From: Agroathelia rolfsii
Taxonomy: Eukaryota; Basidiomycota; Agaricomycetes; Amylocorticiales; Amylocorticiaceae
Length of the DNA: 64,000 bases
Direction: 5' to 3'
NCBI GenBank assembly: GCA_018343915.1
Contig: JABRWF010000007.1
Span: 3,906,001 to 3,970,000 of the forward strand
The translations under genes and the position numbers were made by a program. This document shows, one piece after another, positions 60,705 to 64,000 of this stretch (position 1 is its first letter; every line of letters begins with the position of its first letter). The notes under the pieces are model-generated. The model made no database searches, was not told the DNA's origin, and was given only the letters and a program-made list of their open reading frames with translations.

Positions 60705-61728
60705 GCTTACCAAGATGTGTCACTTGATCCCTTGTGTAGAAGCAATTACGGCGTCAGAAATGGTCGACCTATACCTTACACACATCTTCCGGTTACATGG
60801 TTTACCACGACAATGGACATCCGACCAAGGACCTCAATTTGCAGGAAAAGTCATGAGGGAAATCCATTAGCGGCTAGAAATAAAGATGTCCTTATTGACC
60901 GCTTACCACCCATAGTCAGACGGGCAAACCAAGTGCCTTAATCAGGAAGTAGAAGTCTACCTTCGAAACTATGTGTCACATTGTCAGGATAATTGGGCCA
61001 GACTTCTTCCCCTTGCAGAATTCGCACTCAACAATCGACAACAAGCATCGACTGGCACTTCTCCCTTTGAGATGAACTATGGCTTCTCTCCCCAGATGAA
61101 CCTTACAACGGCAGGAATCCCAAGTACGGAAGGAGCACAACTTTGGATGGAAAAAGTCAAAGAACTTCAGGAGGACGCTAAAGCGGCATTAAATCATGCA
61201 GCAAGCTGAATGAAGTACTTCTTTGACAAACACGCGGCAGAAATTCCGAAATACACCGTGAGAGATAAGGTCTGGTTGAGTACTGAAAACATCAAACTGG
61301 CGTAACCCTCAAAGAAGCTTGGAGCAAAATGGATTGGGCTATACAGGATCACCAAACTTGTTGGAAACCGGGTGGTACGGCTCGCAATCCCAAAAAGATG
61401 GACAATCCACAATGTATTCCACGTGTCCCTGATTAAACCACATATTTAGGTAGAATCTAGACCCCTCGCGCCCATTCCAGAAACCGTTGAAATTGAAGGA
61501 GAAGAAGAACACAAGGTCCTGCAAATTAAGGATAGCCGGCTAAGCCCGAGAACAAAGAAGCTAGAATATTTGGTTGAATGGAAGGGGTATCCTGGAGAAG
61601 ACTCGTGGGAAAAAGAAGCAAATATCACCAATGCCCCACGCCTAATCAAGGACTTCCACAAGAAAAATCCCAAAGCACCTAAACGCCTATCGGCTGCAGT
61701 CTTTGTGGACCTACCTGTCATGAGTTGA
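60705..61728 (+). pseudogene. Pol of chromovirus B, second part: integrase core and chromodomain
   Basis: Continues the integrase frame after element A: RLTKMCHLIPCVEAITASEM, THIFRLHGLPRQWTSDQGPQ (second catalytic Asp), MREIH (catalytic Glu), stop, LTAYHP, stop. Then CHIVRII-type C-terminal core (LLPLAEFALNNRQQASTGTS; PFEMNYGFSP), the GPY/F-like module KWIGLYRITKLVGNRVVRLA, and a C-terminal chromodomain LEYLVEWKGYPGEDSWEKEA with NITNAPRLIKDF, ending VDLPVMS and TGA 61726-61728. The chromodomain makes this a chromovirus. Several nonsense codons (TAG, TGA, TAA) make it inactive. Confidence 0.92.
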
Positions 61729-61982
61729 TCTTATGGCTTATCTTGTTCTCCTAATTTTTCTATATTTTCTACTATTTTTCTTGAATTTATATCTTTTGAT
61801 TTGAGTGCATAGGATTTATTTCTTTATTTTTGGTTTATTGCTGCTTTGTTCATATGGTACTGTACTTCATTTGGGTATGCTTCCTGATCTTCTGATGTAC
61901 ATCATTGATTTGCTTCTCCCATCTTTGATGCTTCTTTCATCTTTGATCTTTCCCATACTGTACTTCTGTTCTAACTCCCTTG
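61729..61982 (+). other. 3' untranslated part of chromovirus B
   Basis: T-rich DNA between the chromodomain stop and element C; ends CCTTG, the presumed target duplication of element C. The 3' LTR of B is not in the window and is expected beyond element C. Confidence 0.6.
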
Positions 61983-62961
61983 TGTTACGAGTCGCTCGAT
62001 GTATTATAATTTTATTTTGAATTTTTAACTATTTTTCCGAATTTTTCCTGATTTTTCTCTATTTTTTGATATATATATTGTATATTACGTAAACACACAT
62101 TCTGATGACTAAGCAAGTCATGTGACCAGTCGACCATGTGACTGGCCATCATGTGACCACTAGTCATGTGACATATCATGCAAGCAGAGTCTAGAACATG
62201 GGTCCGGATCATGACACCACTTTAGACTCATTATAACAAATAATGGCGCAATATCACGCCATACTTAGCATTACTGCGCACAGACCATATTACCGTGCAC
62301 AGACCAGGTAGAATTAGTGTATAACCCTGTAGTGCCTCTACCTAAAGACCTCAGATTTATTCTCTTCGTCTTCAGGTAAGCACAGTAGTGCTTTGTATTA
62401 ATTAAATGCTGACATAATAAAAACTTTGTCTTCAGAGTCCTTACCTCTCAAGGCGTGACTGCCTGTCTCCCCCTCTCTCTCTACCCTTCTACAAAATCCC
62501 TTAGGCTTTGTGCCAGAGGGTTACTGTGTGCTCTGTGCTACAGTAGTCAAAGAGGTCGCTTCGTGCCCCTCTTTTGTTAGCGTGCATAAGACAGGTCTAG
62601 GCCTTTGGCTGACCATTTGCATCGCTGTATACACAAACATAGTGCTTAGTGCACTCAAGCAAGTAAAGGCATTGCCCTGCACTTGTCGCGGTTAAGATAC
62701 ATCGCACCCATATCTGCATACACAAGATACCTCCTGTCTTGACAATAGACCTCGTGTGAAAGCTTAGTAAGCTTGGAGTAACACCTGGTGATTGGAAAGC
62801 TAGAAGTTGAGTGACAGTAGAGACCGGGCAAGGAAGTGTACACCCGTGCATCCTAGGTCTTAGGAGTTGTAAAACAGCCTTACTGGCTACCCCGCACCTT
62901 ACAGGGGTTAACGTAGACTCTAGTTGAGTTTTAGTGATAAGAGGCAGGTGTGCTCTTGACA
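61983..62961 (+). mobile_element. 5' LTR of element C
   Basis: 979 bp, TGTTACGAG...CTCTTGACA, left flank CCTTG (61978-61982). U3 boxes at 62274 and 62293, TATAAC near 62320, R-start-like AGATTTATTCT at 62353-62363, CTTCAGG repeats, AATAAAAAC near 62416. It is the inverted twin of the solo LTR C at 47860-48838. The frames 62597-63232 (minus) and 62012-62212 (minus) are LTR shadows. Confidence 0.9.
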
Positions 62962-62963
62962 TT

Positions 62964-62974
62964 AGAACAAATCT
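62964..62974 (+). other. Self-primer-type primer-binding site of element C
   Basis: AGAACAAATCT, two nt after the LTR end, is the exact complement of AGATTTGTTCT in the solo LTR C copy and differs by one transition from its own 5' LTR. Confidence 0.78.
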
Positions 62975-63369
62975 CCCCTCCCCATTCTGCACTAGTTGCT
63001 TCGTGCATCTAGAGGTGGTGTAGTGAGCCACATTATTTTGAGCAAAAGAACAATTACTATACAAAAATTCGTAAACTACCACGGTCAAATACGATACAAA
63101 GTAGTAGTCTTCCATTTCGCACATCTCTTGTTTTGGGAGTATTCTTGGCCAGCTTGCAAGTGGTATTAGTATCCACGGTTGCATTGGTTCTTTCGAGCTA
63201 TTAAAGGGAACACCACCCGAGTGGATAGACAAAAAAGACTCCGGTCGCTACAAGTAGCCCAAAACAAGTAGTATACATTTAGTAGAATTAGGCCTAGCTC
63301 AAAGGGCAAAACAAAACTTTTTATCCTGTACAAATCACTTTGGGAGTCTCCAGTCATTACTGTCGAGCT

Positions 63370-64000
63370 TGCCCATCATTTCACACCAAACCCCACCTTG
63401 AGAACCCACCCCTCCTGCTGAGTCAGAAGAAGAATCTTCTGAAGCCGAATCTTCCGAAGCTGAATCCTCTGACAAGGAAAATCCCACATTTTTTCCTCCA
63501 TTTCCATCGGCTCACGCATCAGCCCAAGTTTCACCCTGACCAGAATCACCAATGGCTCAACAAGTCGACAATGCTGCCCTAATGCAGCAGCTCATCCAAA
63601 ACCAGACAATGATGATGCAGTGGATACAGCAGCAAGGCAAGTCATGAGGCAAGCCAAAAGAAATTGGCCATATGCCACCTACGTTCGACGGACAATGGGT
63701 TAATTATCACCCATTCCTTCAAAAATTTCAGGCTTACCTGGAATTGAACCCAAGGGTGTACGTCACGGATGAGGAAAAGGTCAAGTACCTTTTAGGGTTA
63801 ATGGTGGAAGGTGCCACGGCTTAGTCCAGCCTGTGGTATACTGAACTAGGACTACAAAACCGGGTACCTGGGCCCGTAACATACCAGGAAGTAATCGAAA
63901 GTTTTAAATCCTTATTTGGAGCTTTTGATGAAAAAGTAGCGGCCAGAGATCAGCTGCGTCACCTACGACAAGGCACTACATCCACGAGGAACTTTGGGAT
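63370..64000 (+). pseudogene. Gag of Ty3-type element C, running off the window
   Basis: One frame with TGA/TGA/TAG stops: acidic Ser/Glu-rich stretch EEESSEAESSEAESSDKEN, MAQQVDNAALMQQLIQNQTM, PPTFDGQWVNYHPFLQKFQA, YLELNPRVYVTDEEKVKYLL, TYQEVIESFKSLFGAFDEKV, RDQLRHLRQGTTSTRNFG at the edge. Same capsid architecture as gag B and gag E. Stops fit CGA-to-TGA and TGG-to-TAG. The rest and the 3' LTR lie beyond 64000. 62975-63369 is leader sequence without a gene. Confidence 0.82.

Noticed and set aside
61716..61724. TGTCATGAG at the end of pol B as the start of its 3' LTR
   Set aside because: Matches LTR B for only nine bases, then diverges completely; no purine tract precedes it; the bases overlap the chromodomain reading frame and its stop.
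62597..63232. 211-codon minus frame, partly repeated at 47859-48320
   Set aside because: Within LTR C and its flank; recurs only because the LTR is duplicated.
1..64000. CRISPR arrays, bacterial operons, tRNA or rRNA genes
   Set aside because: Spliced eukaryotic genes throughout; no regularly spaced repeat array and no cloverleaf or rRNA segment that I could recognise by eye.

Overview
The window is fungal nuclear DNA. Genes carry many short introns (about 40-70 nt, GT-AG with one GC-AG). The gene set (MET2, NAA38, TIM54, URB1, LCL3, polyporopepsin-like A1 proteases, BBE-like oxidase, COMT-like O-methyltransferases) fits an Agaricomycete basidiomycete. The style of the protease family and the retroelements make Rhizoctonia/Ceratobasidium my best guess; this is inference.

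Left part (1-38.1 kb), gene-bearing: two tandem O-methyltransferase genes (the first cut by the window edge); MET2 (minus), divergent from NAA38; TIM54; an alpha/beta hydrolase ending in the peroxisomal signal AKL; the very long nucleolar gene URB1 (minus, 11.9-19.0 kb); a secreted FAD-linked oxidoreductase; three aspartic protease genes, the last two facing each other as a near-identical inverted pair, with a 5'-truncated LINE remnant between the first and second; a single-pass membrane protein (minus); and an LCL3-type nuclease. The housekeeping genes are unrelated in pathway and look independently transcribed.

Right part (38.3-64 kb), a retroelement graveyard starting about 150 bp after LCL3. 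Four LTR families can be separated from the sequence and are called A, B, C and E here. They include: solo LTR E; solo LTR A1; a decayed DDE-integrase gene split by a solo LTR (B-like); a truncated minus-strand Ty3 element (E) whose gag is split by solo LTR A2 and whose 5' LTR is split by solo LTR C; a nearly complete Ty3/gypsy chromovirus (B, 49.1-61.98 kb) whose integrase is split by a complete 6.4-kb gag-only element (A), whose own 3' LTR is split by a solo LTR B; and finally element C, inserted in the 3' untranslated part of B and running off the right edge. Nearly every insertion has a 5-bp target duplication, and three broken reading frames close exactly when the insert plus one duplication copy is removed.

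The most interesting signal is that all four LTR families show the arrangement of Tf1/sushi-type self-priming. LTR end, two nucleotides, then an 11-nt primer-binding site is complementary to an 11-nt segment in the same LTR that lies 33-36 bp downstream of a TATA box, where the transcript should begin. Families B, C and E also share a duplicated U3 box spaced 19-20 bp and a CTTCAGG direct repeat around the presumed R region.
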